Shown here: piece after piece, positions 11,332 through 23,500 of the stretch | How positions within the stretch are numbered: position 1 is the stretch's first letter | Layout: the number at the start of each line of letters is the position of its first letter | Assembly: GCF_018320785.1 (NCBI RefSeq) | Contig: NC_054869.1 | Location: forward strand, 35,194,289-35,258,288 | Reading direction: 5' to 3' | Length of the DNA: 64,000 nucleotides | From: Cheilinus undulatus | Lineage: Eukaryota > Chordata > Actinopteri > Labriformes > Labridae | Notes under the pieces: generated by a model | Databases searched by the model: none | Seen by the model: the letters and a program-made list of their open reading frames with translations, nothing else | What the model was told of the DNA's origin: nothing | Position numbers and translations under genes: made by a program

Positions 11332-11366
11332 TCCTTCTTCTTCTTCTTCTTCTTCTTCTTCTTCTT
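11332..11366 (+). repeat. CTT trinucleotide microsatellite
   Basis: Eleven or so uninterrupted CTT units inside the T-rich array, followed by a short T run. Confidence 0.95.
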
Positions 11367-11611
11367 TTTTCCCATTAACACATATTTTCTTTATTTCTGT
11401 TTTGTTACACCTACCTTTTAAACTTTTGTTTTAGTTTTGGAACATTTAACTGACTTTTAAAGTGTTTGACTGAATTTTGTTGCATTTACCTTACTTTAAA
11501 ACTTAAAACTTTAACTTTTTATCCTATTTTTATGGCATTGATTTAACTTCTCTAAAATATTGGTCTTATTGTTGAGACATTTAGCTTACTTTTTAAAATG
11601 TTTTACTTTTT

Positions 11612-11624
<13 letters not shown>

Positions 11625-11657
<33 letters not shown>
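11625..11657 (+). repeat. Poly-T run of 33
   Basis: Homopolymer tract at the end of the first T-rich block, next to a possible LINE 3' end on the - strand whose polyadenylate side it could have been. Confidence 0.9.
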
Positions 11658-11659
<2 letters not shown>

Positions 11660-11689
11660 CATTTTCTATTCTTATATTATTTTTATGGT

Positions 11690-11765
11690 ATTTTAACCAG
11701 GAGATCCTCATTGAGATTCAGAGTCTCAAGAGTGTCCTGGCTAAGGCAGGCAGCAGCATAATTAA
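11690..11765 (-). mobile_element. LINE 3' end fragment
   Basis: Read on the - strand the stretch contains 'gccaggacactcttgagact', 'ctcaatgaggatctcctgg' and 'ttaaaatacc'. This resembles the 3' end of teleost Rex/L2-like LINEs, which typically close with 'cctggttaaataaagg'. The similar end at about 59985-60040 supports this. Only a short piece is identifiable. Confidence 0.5.
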
Positions 11766-12839
11766 CAGAGTTGCAGAGATAAAACATTAAACATGAAAAC
11801 ACCTGAGATAGACCTGTCCATTTTATCTGACTTCTTTGTGTAGTGTCAGCAGGCCAAATAAAACGCTTAAATGCACTGCCCAAGACAGCCATGACTCTCA
11901 GTATCTTATCAGCAGACAAATAGGACTCCACTTTTTTCACCAGGGGTGCAAAAATCAACACAAACTAAAAGTTTTTAGGCGAGAAGCTTCAAAGCTGAAA
12001 ATAAAAATGCTTTAAAGGTTTTTGAATGAGAATGCTGGCTCTTTAAAGGCTAAAAGTAAGTCTGAATTTTCTGTTTAAATGGCGCAGTGATTCTAAAGGC
12101 TCTACACGGTCTGAACACATGAATACATGCTTCTGAAATAACCGACACATATGCTCAGGCTACACAAACACACACAGGTCCACACAGCCTGGGTGGACCT
12201 GGAAACATAAGCAAGTCTTTCATGAGATCAGCCTCTACCTGAGCAATAAAGAGCCATCTGTGCTGTGAATAAACTGATGATGGCAACACGCATACACACA
12301 TAGACAAACACACTAACTCAGGGTGCAGAGACACAGAGACATGTTTGTTTCCATCATTTCCCACCTTGAGCGTCGTGGTACTGAGTGAATGTAAGGTCAG
12401 GTAATTTCTCTTTCTGTGCGTTTCACAGCAGCCAAGCCAAACCTGAGTCAGTCCAACTGCATCGAGGCCACGGTGCAAAACACAGAGGCACATCAGGACA
12501 ACGCTCAATAGGTTTGATGGCTCATTGATTTCTAAGAGGCAGTGAGGTTTTCTTCAAACTAATCTCTACTGTTGTTTATTCTTCTTTTGAGACTTAACAG
12601 TGATAGAAAGCCTTAAAAGATTTACTTTAACTTTGAATCTTTGCTGTCATTTCTCAAAAGATGTAAAATTTAAAACATCAGAGGTTCCCTGGTTCTACTG
12701 AGGGTTCAGTTTTTGCAAAATTCTTATTATTTTTTTCTAAATGTATAAATTAAAGCCTTGTAGCTGTGCCAGTAACACTGGCTAGTCTTTTATTTAATAA
12801 ATTTGATCCATATTCAGATACATCATCTACAACTCAGTA

Positions 12840-13930
12840 ACACTTTGTACATTCATAGTACATCAGATTGATTTTTTTCAGCGTCTGACCCACTTTATAA
12901 ATATCCAGTTTATTTTTTAAGGCATTTAACTAACCTTCTTTTAGAAACACTTATTTTAATGTCATTTAACTTACTTTTTATAAAGATATTTGTTTGATTT
13001 TGCAGTTTTTTTTATTCCTTTTTTAAACATATTTGAATAAATTCTGGAAAATTAAACATACTTTTGGATATTTGACTTATTTTCTTAGCATTATACTTGC
13101 AAAGAACATTAGACAATTAAAAATATATATATTTTAAGGCATTTTAATTATTATTTTTTAAATATCTGAAATCTTTTTGAAGCATTTTATCTAGTTTTTA
13201 GAACAACGGTCTTATTTTTGAAGTATTTTACTTTCCGTGAAAGCTTTTTGACATATTTTTGTAGCATTTTGCTTACTTTTCCATATGTATGACAAGTTTT
13301 TGTGAAGAATGATCATTCTTATTGATGTGTTTCACTTTGATTACTTTTTCATGTGTATGGTAGTTTTGTGGTATATAACTATTCTTGATGGTATGTAAAA
13401 CCTGTTTTTGTGGCACTTCACTCAGTTTTTATATGTATGACAATTTTTTATGGCAAATTACTCATTGATATGTTTGACTTATTGTTTATGTGTATGACAT
13501 ATTTAGTGGCGAATTACTCTACTTATTGATATGTAAAACCTTATTTTTGTAGCACTTTGCTTACTTTTCCAATATACGACATATTTCTGTGCTAAATTAT
13601 TACACTTATTCATATGTTTGGGGCAGAAACTTATTCATATGTGTGACATTTTTGTCACTGCGTTACTTTTTCAAACATCACATCTTCTTTGGTATTTTAC
13701 TGACTTTTTGATTTGAAAAAACATAGTTATCTGTTTTTTGCATACTTCTTACATGACAGTTTGTGGCAATTTACTTTCTTTTTTGGAAAGTATTTATTTT
13801 TATGGAATAATCAACTTATACTCATGGCATAACCCCTTCTTTTTTAGATAGGTGCCTTTTATTCAGCAGACTATTTTTTTATGGCATTTTATTAATACTC
13901 TGGGTATTTAACTTATTTGTGAAGTACCAG
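12840..13930 (+). repeat. Degenerate T-rich tandem array, second block
   Basis: Same style of unit as 10900-11680. Units such as 'tcatttaacttactttttat', 'agcattttgcttactttt-c' and 'ggcacttcactcagttttta' occur, many followed in the later part by 'atatgtatgaca'. Spacing is about 40-60 bp and units are strongly diverged. The 11.8-12.8 kb interval between the blocks lacks the pattern. Confidence 0.6.
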
Positions 13931-14299
13931 TACGCCACATAATCAATTTTAAAACTTGCTTTAAGTAAAAACTTGATTTCAAATGATAGACAGATAAAGT
14001 TTGATTGGAAGTGTCATTATTATATCTTAGCAGACTAAATAGCTAAAATCACCCTGAGAAGATCAGCTGCTTGGCCTCAGCTTGTTAAATGTTGGCATAC
14101 TGATCTTAGAAATCGGCTCACAGAAACAGTTTACAGCTTCACATATCTGCTAGCATTGCTGTTCACTTGTTTTAGAGCATAAGACATTTAGAAATCCAGG
14201 TATCAAACATAATATCTCTTTTCACTTTACTTTCTCACATAATGCAATATGGAATAAGTTTATGAGACTATGCTTTGAAATGAATTATATCTTTTTTAG

Positions 14300-14542
14300 G
14301 GAGTTTCCGTGCTCTGGTGATGATCTGTGAGTCATTTGGTCCATTTTTAAAGAAAGTTGGGATGCTCTGTGAAGATGCTGCCTAAGGATGTAACAGATGT
14401 ATGCCATGAGGAAACAGACGCAAGTCTCCTGGGACAATGGCCTACTCATCTTTTAGTAGATGTCTCTAAATGTGACCGAAGTACAGCCATGACTTTACCA
14501 GCCTCAAGTGTTTGAGGACTATTATTACGAAGACAACCCACC
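14300..14542 (+). other. csgalnact1: Possible csgalnact1 5' UTR exon portion
   Basis: A pyrimidine tract and AG at 14290-14299 ('tatcttttttag') could be the acceptor of the exon that carries the start codon at 14543, with any first non-coding exon further upstream. Inferred only from the splice-like signal; the transcription start is not visible. Confidence 0.3.
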
Positions 14543-17500
14543 ATGTTTAAACGGTGGCTTACAGCGCTGCTGGCCCGAGTCGGCCTGATTGTGCTGGGCC
14601 TCTGCTGCTGTCTGTCCCTGTTCTACCTGCTGGCTTGTAAACCAAAGTCTCAGAGCAACCAGGAGCCTCTGCTGTGGACTGGAGGGACCACCAGCAAGGA
14701 GGGGTACCTGGCCTTGTTACAGGAGAGAGAGGACTCTCACAGACATTACATCAACAGCCTGACCAAGCAGATAGCCCAGCTGAAGGAGGCTCTTCAGGAG
14801 AGGACGCTGCAGCTACAGGAGTCCCTGGAAAAAGCTAAAACTAGAGGGATTCTGCCACAGGGACTGGAGAGTCTGCACAAGACCCCGACACAGACTGACC
14901 TCAAGGTAGGAAATCACGACACAACGATGCAGAAAGAGAAGAGTTCTAGTTAAGGTGATAGTGCTGTAGCTGCTGTTAAAGACTTTGCATTAGGCCAAAT
15001 ATGCAACATGTAATCTAACAGTTCAGTGATGTAACAACAATGTTAAGTGCAAGAAATGCACAAACTGCAGTATGCATAGTAGCCATAACTGTTACCTTCT
15101 TTGTTTTGCTGCTGTTCTTCAGAGTTTACACAAAACATGCTGTGGCTTCAAGGTTTTCCTTAATCTAAGAAACAATGATAATCGTAGGACTCTGAAATTC
15201 AGCGTTGACGTCATCAAAAATGTGCCCTGAACTCGTAATTCTGACTTGGAAAGTCAAAACAACTTCAGTGACCCAAGTTACAAACTCCTAGCAAATGGAA
15301 CAGATTCAACTCAGATGTGACGTCATTCCCAGCTTTGACATCCAACTTCCAAGGTGAATGCAATGTAGCATAACTCAAAAAAAAAAAAAAAAAAAAAAAC
15401 TTACTGGTGATTGATGCTAGTGATGTTGACTAAACTTAGCACTTCAATAAAGAGCTTGTTTTGCAGGGAGATGTTCTGATCTGTCTCACAAGACCAGCAC
15501 TGACTTTAAGCTGAAAGTTGATGTTAGCTTGTTAGCTAACACTGAAACCATAGTAGTGTCAACATTATATTTGGATAACATTGATAGCAATATAATGTTA
15601 TTATGTTTGCTAATAAGTGACATCATAGCTTCTTTACTTTTATAAGGCAACCCTTACTGTCAGTACTAAAAAGCTTTCTCTTACCTTTGGGCATATGTTA
15701 ATCATTCTTTGTGATGGTAAATATTTTTTTTTAATATACCTATATAAGCCCCTGTAAAGGGAAATCAAGACATTGTGTCATACCACACTAGAGATGTTGG
15801 AATAAGGTTTCTGTAAACTTATGAAAACACTGAGACCTACGTGTGACTGAATTTTTGTTTTAGACCTTTATTCACCTCTTTCCTGTCTTGGTTTTATTTG
15901 AGCAGGGCAAATATATGAGCCCTTGACATCACCAGTCTTGATGAGGAATTACCCCGCCCCCTACAATGATATAAAATCTTTAATCAGTTAATTTCAGTAA
16001 AGTCTGTTGTTAGCCGATGTCACTGCCTTCATTGAAAGTTAACAGCCAGCTACATGCTGCGTTTATGGGTCATTCGAAGTATCATAACAGAGAAATTTGT
16101 ACCAGAAAACAGTAAATTTAATTCCCAACTTCTGTCTCTCTGGCACAGAGCCAGGCAGCCTCCTCTAAACAGAAGCTTTTTTTTATTTGAGAGGATCCTG
16201 TTTTTCCTTAGTGGGTGTGGCTTCAGCTCATTCAACAGACACGCCCACTATATGCTAAAGTAAAATTTACTCCCTCATTTTTTCAATATTTTGAAACTGT
16301 GCAGATGGCCTAGCGGTCTATGGTGCTACCTGTGTACGCGGGTGGCCCGGTTTCGAATCCGGCCCGTGACCCTTTGCTGCATGTCTTTCCCCACTCTCTC
16401 TCCTGCTTCCAATTCTATCCACTGTCCTTCCCTATCGATTAAAGGCACAAAAAGCACAAAAATAAATCTTAAAAAAAAAAAGATTTTGAGGCTTCATTTT
16501 ATAAATTTAGAGATGTTTTCATGACTGAAATGTGGCCTGGTGGTTCATAAAACAGTGGCCTTTCATAAAAAGACCTGAAATAAAGAGTTTTTAAAATCAC
16601 ATTACATGGACTTTAACCTTTGGTTTAGTTAGAGAAGAAAAATACTCTCAGATAACAATGTGGACATCTTGAGTTGCAGACACCTAGAGCAAAACTTAAA
16701 GCCATGATGAAGTAAACAAATTAAGGGCATTCACTGCCAAGCACTGAAAAGACTTGGACCAAGCGATAGTTTGACTAATCGGAAAAAGTTAAGCAATTTG
16801 TGCTTTTCCATTGCATCAAGCAGCTTTGTTCCACTTAGTTTGACTCAGCATGACAGCCTATCGCGGCAGCTCGGTTGCTTTTCAACCACAAGTTAGCTAC
16901 CCGTGGGAGGGGGTGCCTAGAGCTGATGACATAGTGTTCTGAGTCCATGATGTTAAAAAGCTGCACTTCATTAAGACAAAGCATTGTTTGATTTCTATTT
17001 CAAAGTTTTTTCTTTTTTATTGGTAATCTGGCAGGTATTTCAAAGTTTGGTGTAGCAGTTATTACTTAAACACCTCTGCAAGGCTCCCCTTCCACCGAAT
17101 GATGACGAATGAAAGCAAAGTGGGCGCTCTTTGGCCCTGCTCCAGAGCAGGACCATTCTAGGCACAGCTCGGCGTAACCTGACGACAAACTGGTGATGAC
17201 TTGGTTTGGCTCAGTGGGCCAAGAGTCATGGTGACAAAAGCCCCAAATAAGTGGTATGAGAGGGGGCTCTCTAACCAGTGGGTCAGTGGACCAATCAGAA
17301 TGTAATGGACCAATCAGTGTTAATAACTGTTCAATTAATTTTATGGTGCTGGTGGCTTAAGTTTAGTTTGACTGCATGAAAAGTGGATTGAAAGCATTTC
17401 CTTTAGATCCAGGCCTCCATCCAGAATCTCTTAGGTGGGACATAGTAATATGGTTCTTAGGTAACAAGATGATCCTGCTGGTGGAGCTCGCTGCCCCATG

Positions 17501-20500
17501 GGAGGAAGGTCTGGATGCTGCCCATAAGCAAAAGTACACAAACCTGGCATTGGTGTGCAGGGAGGCTGACTGGAAAGCCATCATATGCCCTGTGGAAGTG
17601 GGTTGTAGGGGTCTTGTTGACTCTGGGGATTGGGGAGTGTCACGTTTCTGCAAGTCGCATGACGTGAAGGACAGGGGTCACGGACAGGGAAAGTAACAAA
17701 AAGAAAATCTGCACCTTTATACAAAACAAAAATAAGGCCTTTGGGGTCTAAAAGATGGAGTGGAGTTATGCTTCTCCACAGCCACCCACTAATTTTGCCA
17801 AAAGTTGGCAAACTAAAGTAAAAAGGCCTCAAACAGAGGTAGAATCGCTTGGTGGGGAGAAAACACTAAGTGCAGAAATCTCCTTAGAGATCAACCCTCA
17901 CAAAAACTCTAGAATTTACCCTCTTTCCCTCAAAATACATAACCACTCTCACACTCTCAAAAACACTCATCACACAAACCAAGAGAAACCAACTGAAGGT
18001 GTTGGCTCTTTGGTGTCACACACCAAACTGAGGGAAAGAACCTCCTTTTATAGACTACACAGGCTGATGAGCACCAGCTGAGTGCAATGAGGACAGGTGA
18101 GCTGAGTGAGAGGCTCGTTAGGAATGCTGGAGGTCACAGATTACCTCCATCTGTGACAGGGAGCATTGAAAGAACTGGCAGAAGGGGCAGAAAGAAGCAG
18201 CCTCTGGTTACTACATTACAATATTACAATGTTATTTAGTAGTCACTTTTGTCCAAAGTATCATACAGCTGAGACCTTGTCCACGCTAGATACTGATTGT
18301 GCCCAAACTCCTAATCTCTTGTGCCTAATTCAGCAACATAAACCACAGAGATATACAGCTGCCAGAGCAGGAAACAGGGATGAGAGAGTGGGGAATGACA
18401 TGCAGTGAGATAGCCATGGGCCAAACTTGAACCTGCATGCATAGGGTGTGACCTAACCCCTGGACCATCTGAGCCCTGTCTGGCCCTGGTTGTGGCTGAG
18501 GAGGAAAGAGTGGCTCAATAACACCTGTCATCAGCAGGATGGAGCAAACATCAATGACTATTATGACCTGTCGAGGCCCCCAGAGGTGCTCAGGAAGGCA
18601 ACCCCCCCATCATAGGCGCTCTGGGATCACACCTGTAAACATAAGCAACGTCTGAGGTGCGTCAGGCAGAAATGCCCTGTGGGAGGACCACCAAACCTTT
18701 ATGAGGATGCTCATTTGACTGCATGAAAAGTGGTTTGAAAGCATTGCCTTTAAACCCAGGCCTCCACCAATAGGTTAAATACACACATTACATGTACATA
18801 AAGTAGTTGTATTCACTGTGACAAATTCTGAATTTTGCAGTGCATTTACTACAAATGCTAACATTGCAATAACAAAGAAATTGCTATTGATTGCTTGGCT
18901 TTTCTTTACTCATAGGAGATGCATTAACTTGTTATTCTAAGAGCTCTTCTCTGATTGGTTGGATAAAAATAGGCCCTATATTGTGACATAAAGTGCACCA
19001 AAATATAGATAAATAAAGCTGACTTAAGTTTTCTGTTTGACACATGGCGCCAAGATCTTTCTCCTGGAAAGAGCAATACTTTATTTAGGCATAGCAAGAA
19101 AAAAGTGTTTGCGGTATATTGATTAAACTCATTTTAAGTAGTAAATAAATGTTTGAGCTTTAATCAATACATAAAAGTATGACTGAACTTACTTCATTCA
19201 ATGCAAAGATCTAATCAGCCAATTAGCAATCAGTGCATTCAAAATAACTAAAATCAAATGCATTGAATTGCTGCCATATGACTGGCAGATTAGATACTGT
19301 GCAGTTGAACAGATGTACCTAATAAAGTGATCAGTGAGTGTATGCTTTCTTTAACCATATTACTGCAGGGCACCCCTGGAAAAGTGAGCTTTCTCATTGA
19401 GTTCTTCCTGCTAAAAATAAAGGAGTGATAAATAAATAAAATGAACAGTATTTATAGAACTTGTGCCACAGCACAGTTATAGAAGCTCTAATAAATGTTG
19501 TATCATGTCTTTCAGGAGTTTTTCCGCTCCCAGCTGAACCAAGCAGAGGTGAACTTGGGTGTAAAGCTGCCGAGTGAATATGCAGTGATTCCTTTTGACA
19601 CTTTCACTCTGCACAGGTGAGTGAGTATCAGGAGTAACATACTACTGATGTCGAGTCTTATCTCGTGTCTCTTCAATGAGAGTGTTTCTGTGTGTCACTT
19701 AGAGTGTACCAGCTGGAGACTGGGCTGACCAGGCACCCAGAGGAGAGGCCTGTGAGGAAAGATCGCAGGGATGAGCTCATCAGTACAGTAGAAACAGCTC
19801 TGCATGCACTTAATGGACCACAGCAGCATGCAGACAGCACCAGGAGGAAGCACACATACTCCCCTTCAGACTTTATAGAGGGTGAGAGAGGTTTTTATAA
19901 TCAAACATTTATCATTTTCACAGTTTTGGCTGGATTTCCAAGGCTGGAAATCAATTACTATACATGTTGTTAAACCAGGAGAGACTAGCAGACCAGTCTG
20001 AGTGACAGCAAGGTCTGCCCCCCAGGGTGTTTGTGGTGGAGGTATTGGCTCATGATGTCATCTGAGGCTGAGGAGATTAAAAAGCTGATCAAGCTGCTAA
20101 GACGGGGGTGACCGGATGGTGACTGAAGGTGTCATCTGAGGCTGGTGGGATGAGGAGGCTGACCACACTGCAAAGACCGGGGCATCCAGCATCCCAGAGC
20201 CCCTTCTCTCCATGCAACCTGTCACTGGCCTCTAAAAAGCACTAAGACCCCTTTTATCTTACTACATAGTCTTTGAAGCCAAAACAGTATCCTCACCTTA
20301 AACAGATGATGAAGGCTACGTGCAAGCTTTACTTAATGACAATGTTGATACTTACCCTGGCCAAAAGCCTCAATTTGCTACCGCAAACCAAACAACTGTT
20401 GAAATATCTTATCTCTATTCAGCATCCCAGTAGAGCCACTGATTTGCAACATCAGCTAACATTAGCTGAAAGAAAAACAAGTTTGCTAATGTCAAACAAA

Positions 20501-23500
20501 GTGCAGCCATTCCAGACAATAGTAATATGACTGATATTGAGGGAAAGCTTGGTGCAAAAATAGGTATTTAATTCATGGGCTGTGTTTTGTTATTTGATTT
20601 CAACTTGCTTGCTAATATAGAGAAAATGCTAAAGCTAACAAAGCAAAGTTTGTCTTAATAGCAAGAGTGGAAATGACAGTCGGTTAGCTCACAAATCAAC
20701 TTTTAACAAGGGCTGCAAGCACCGCTGAACAGGAATATAATTAATGTTGGCATTTAGGAACGTTCTAAAGAGTTGTGCAATCAAACAAGCACATTCTTAG
20801 GCTGCTTGGGACGTGTATGCTTGAGCAATAGTACACTTCCTGTCTAATGACGAGACACCAAAATCAGGCAGACAACCAGCCACATCATTTAAGTGCACAT
20901 GAGTCCTGCACAAACTTTGAGATTGGTTGGATTCATTCAATAGAAGGAGTCAATCCAAGAAAGAGGCCTGAAGAAGCCCAAGCTCACCCTTTCTTAAACA
21001 AAAAAAAATCCAAATGATTGACTTCCTGTTGGTTTTATAAAAGAGGTCCAACAGGATTTTTTTGTTGGTCCTGGGATGTTACATAAACCTGCCAAATGAC
21101 CCAATAGTAGATACATCATGCTGCGTGGGCTGAATTGTTAAATCATTCTAGGGGTGCCACTGAGTTATTTTGCTAAACCCATGAACCAAATGATCCTTCT
21201 AATTTTTTGCCTGGGCTAATTTCTACCAATAGTTGTGATGGTACAAGTGCTTTAAGCCCTTCGAAAAAAATCTACTTCCTGTTTAATTGCATGTAATGCA
21301 TTATCACAGTAACTTTTGTTCCTGATCTGTGAGCTCTGCATGATAAGATGGAGGCAAAAAGGATTGAAAACAGATTTTGAGAGAGATTCTGGTTACCTGG
21401 TAGAATTTGTCCCTACTTTTTGAGAAAGAGACACATTCTGTACCTTTGTACCTCTGACTTAACCTTGCAAAGCAGATGGCTACGACTGTTTCCGTGTTTC
21501 TCACTGGCAAATCCATCTTGCAAAGCTCCTGTCTGAGCCGTATGGGCCTGGTTAGAAAGTGACAGGACCAATCAGCGACAAGGGGCAGTACTTTTGGGCG
21601 CAGCGGACTTGTGACGTAAGCAAGCAGCAACAAGAGTCTGGTGCCATATGGAAGAAGACATTAGTGGGGATGCAGCTAAAATGCCAGTTTTATCAGAACT
21701 TGACGACATTTCTTTGTTAAAAGAAGAAAAAAGAACAGCCACTCGTTTTCGTTTTCTTTTCATTTTTGTTTTCTTTTCAGAAATGACAAAACTCATGTAC
21801 TGACATGTCTACAGTCACCGTGGTTCGTGGCGTTATGCTGCTCTTTATGGAGTTTAGTCCTCGGTAGGGGCATAGCTCGTTGGCGGCTACGTCACGTGTT
21901 TTGTTTGGCCCGTAAATATGTGACAGACAGAACGTTCATCCAATCACTCTCCAAGTTTTTTTCAAATGCTCTGCCCTTTCCCAAACACCCTGCATGAGTT
22001 GTTTCCCAGATGAATATGTGAAACACATCCATGTGGTGTGCCAGGTTAACGATGTACAACTAAGATAAAAATACTACTTTCAGTTTACGTGCAAAATTTG
22101 AAATTTTGCGGGCTCACCACTGCCACACCCTTTCAGTGCTGTACACAAGCCAAAAACCTTTTCACCATTGGCTTGTGTTTAATTCAGGGAGTGCCATTGC
22201 TATTTGGTTTCACTACTCTTTTACTTGAAGTGTAACACTGATTTGGTACCACTTGGAAACTCATATTAATGTTTACCCATATCTGTAACCAAGTCCGTGC
22301 CAAGAAGCTTTTTGTGAACCTTTTAATCTTTCAATCTAATTTTTGGCAAGTCACATGAAAAATGGAAATAACTAAGTGTTGCCAGATTATTTTCACTGTT
22401 CACTTTCATTGTCCCAGGGCTGACTCGTACTGAGCGAGACAGAGGAAGTGTTTACGAGCTGATGTTTAAAGGTGATGGCCCACGGGACTTCACACAGCTT
22501 GTGCTCTTCAGACCGTTTGGACCTGTGGTGAAGGTTAAGAGCCAGAGTGTGGACACGAGCCGCATGCTCATCAACATCATCGTTCCTCTTTCCAAGAGGT
22601 TGGACGCATTCAAGCAGTTCATACATAATTTCAGGTATGTTTTCAGGTATTTTCAACAATTAAAAAGCTAACTAGAAAGAGAAATTAAGGTTCATTTACA
22701 TAGAACAACCTCAGTTTGCCAAAGTGCTTTACAGACTTAAAGCATTTTAAGAAAATTAACAATAAAAGCCCAAAAAATAACCCAATAGAAACACAATAAA
22801 TCGGAGAATTATAATCTATTCAAGTGATAAACTCAATTTGGATTGAAAGCCTGTGAAAATAGGTGAGTCTTTGACGCGACTGGTATGATGTGGTCTAAAC
22901 ATCTCCTTGCATCAAAAGCCATGCAGTTACATTTTGAACCAACAGTAAACAACAGAGAGACGATTGATCCACTCTGACATACAAAGAATTACAGTAATCT
23001 AGCGAGAGGAAACAAACATGTGGATTATCCTCTCAAAGTCTTTTCAAGGAAGGTACAGTACGGCTTTACCCTTCCCAACAGTCCCAGCTGACAAAAGCTG
23101 GTCCTGACCACCACGCTTATCTGTTTTTCAAACTTAAAGGAACCGTCAAAAATGACACAAAGGTTTTTAACACAAAGGCTGAAGGGCAAGGGCAAAAAGG
23201 CCAAGAAAACAATCAACACTGTGCAGGAGTTTGGATTTTCTAAACATTAGGATTTCTGTTTACATATAATTTAGATGCATCCAGGATTTTATATATTTTA
23301 GACAGTTTTGTAAGACAACTGTTTGCTTAGCTCTATAGACAGATGGACTTGTAGTTATCAGCAAACAATAAGAAGATATGATGTGCTATTTGGAAATTGA
23401 CTCCAAGGGAAGCATGCACAGAATATCCCACATAATAGTGGGTCCATGTAAGGACAGGACATTTGTATGAATGATGTAAGAGCATGCTAAAGACACTTCA

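Larger units (their letters stand above)
10900..11680 (+). repeat. Degenerate T-rich tandem array, first block
   Basis: A core of the form 'agcatttaacttactttttaaa' recurs roughly every 40 bp with heavy divergence, for example near 11016, 11054, 11173, 11218 and 11255. It is interspersed with 'tttgtctta-ttt'. It contains a CTT microsatellite (11332-11366) and a run of 33 T (11625-11657). It has no coding content. A second block of the same kind lies at 12840-13930. Confidence 0.65.

Noticed and set aside
12155-12508. 117-codon - strand frame with many Cys and Val.
   Set aside because: Driven by CA-rich repeats ('cacacacag', 'acacacatagacaaacacac'), with no recognisable homology.
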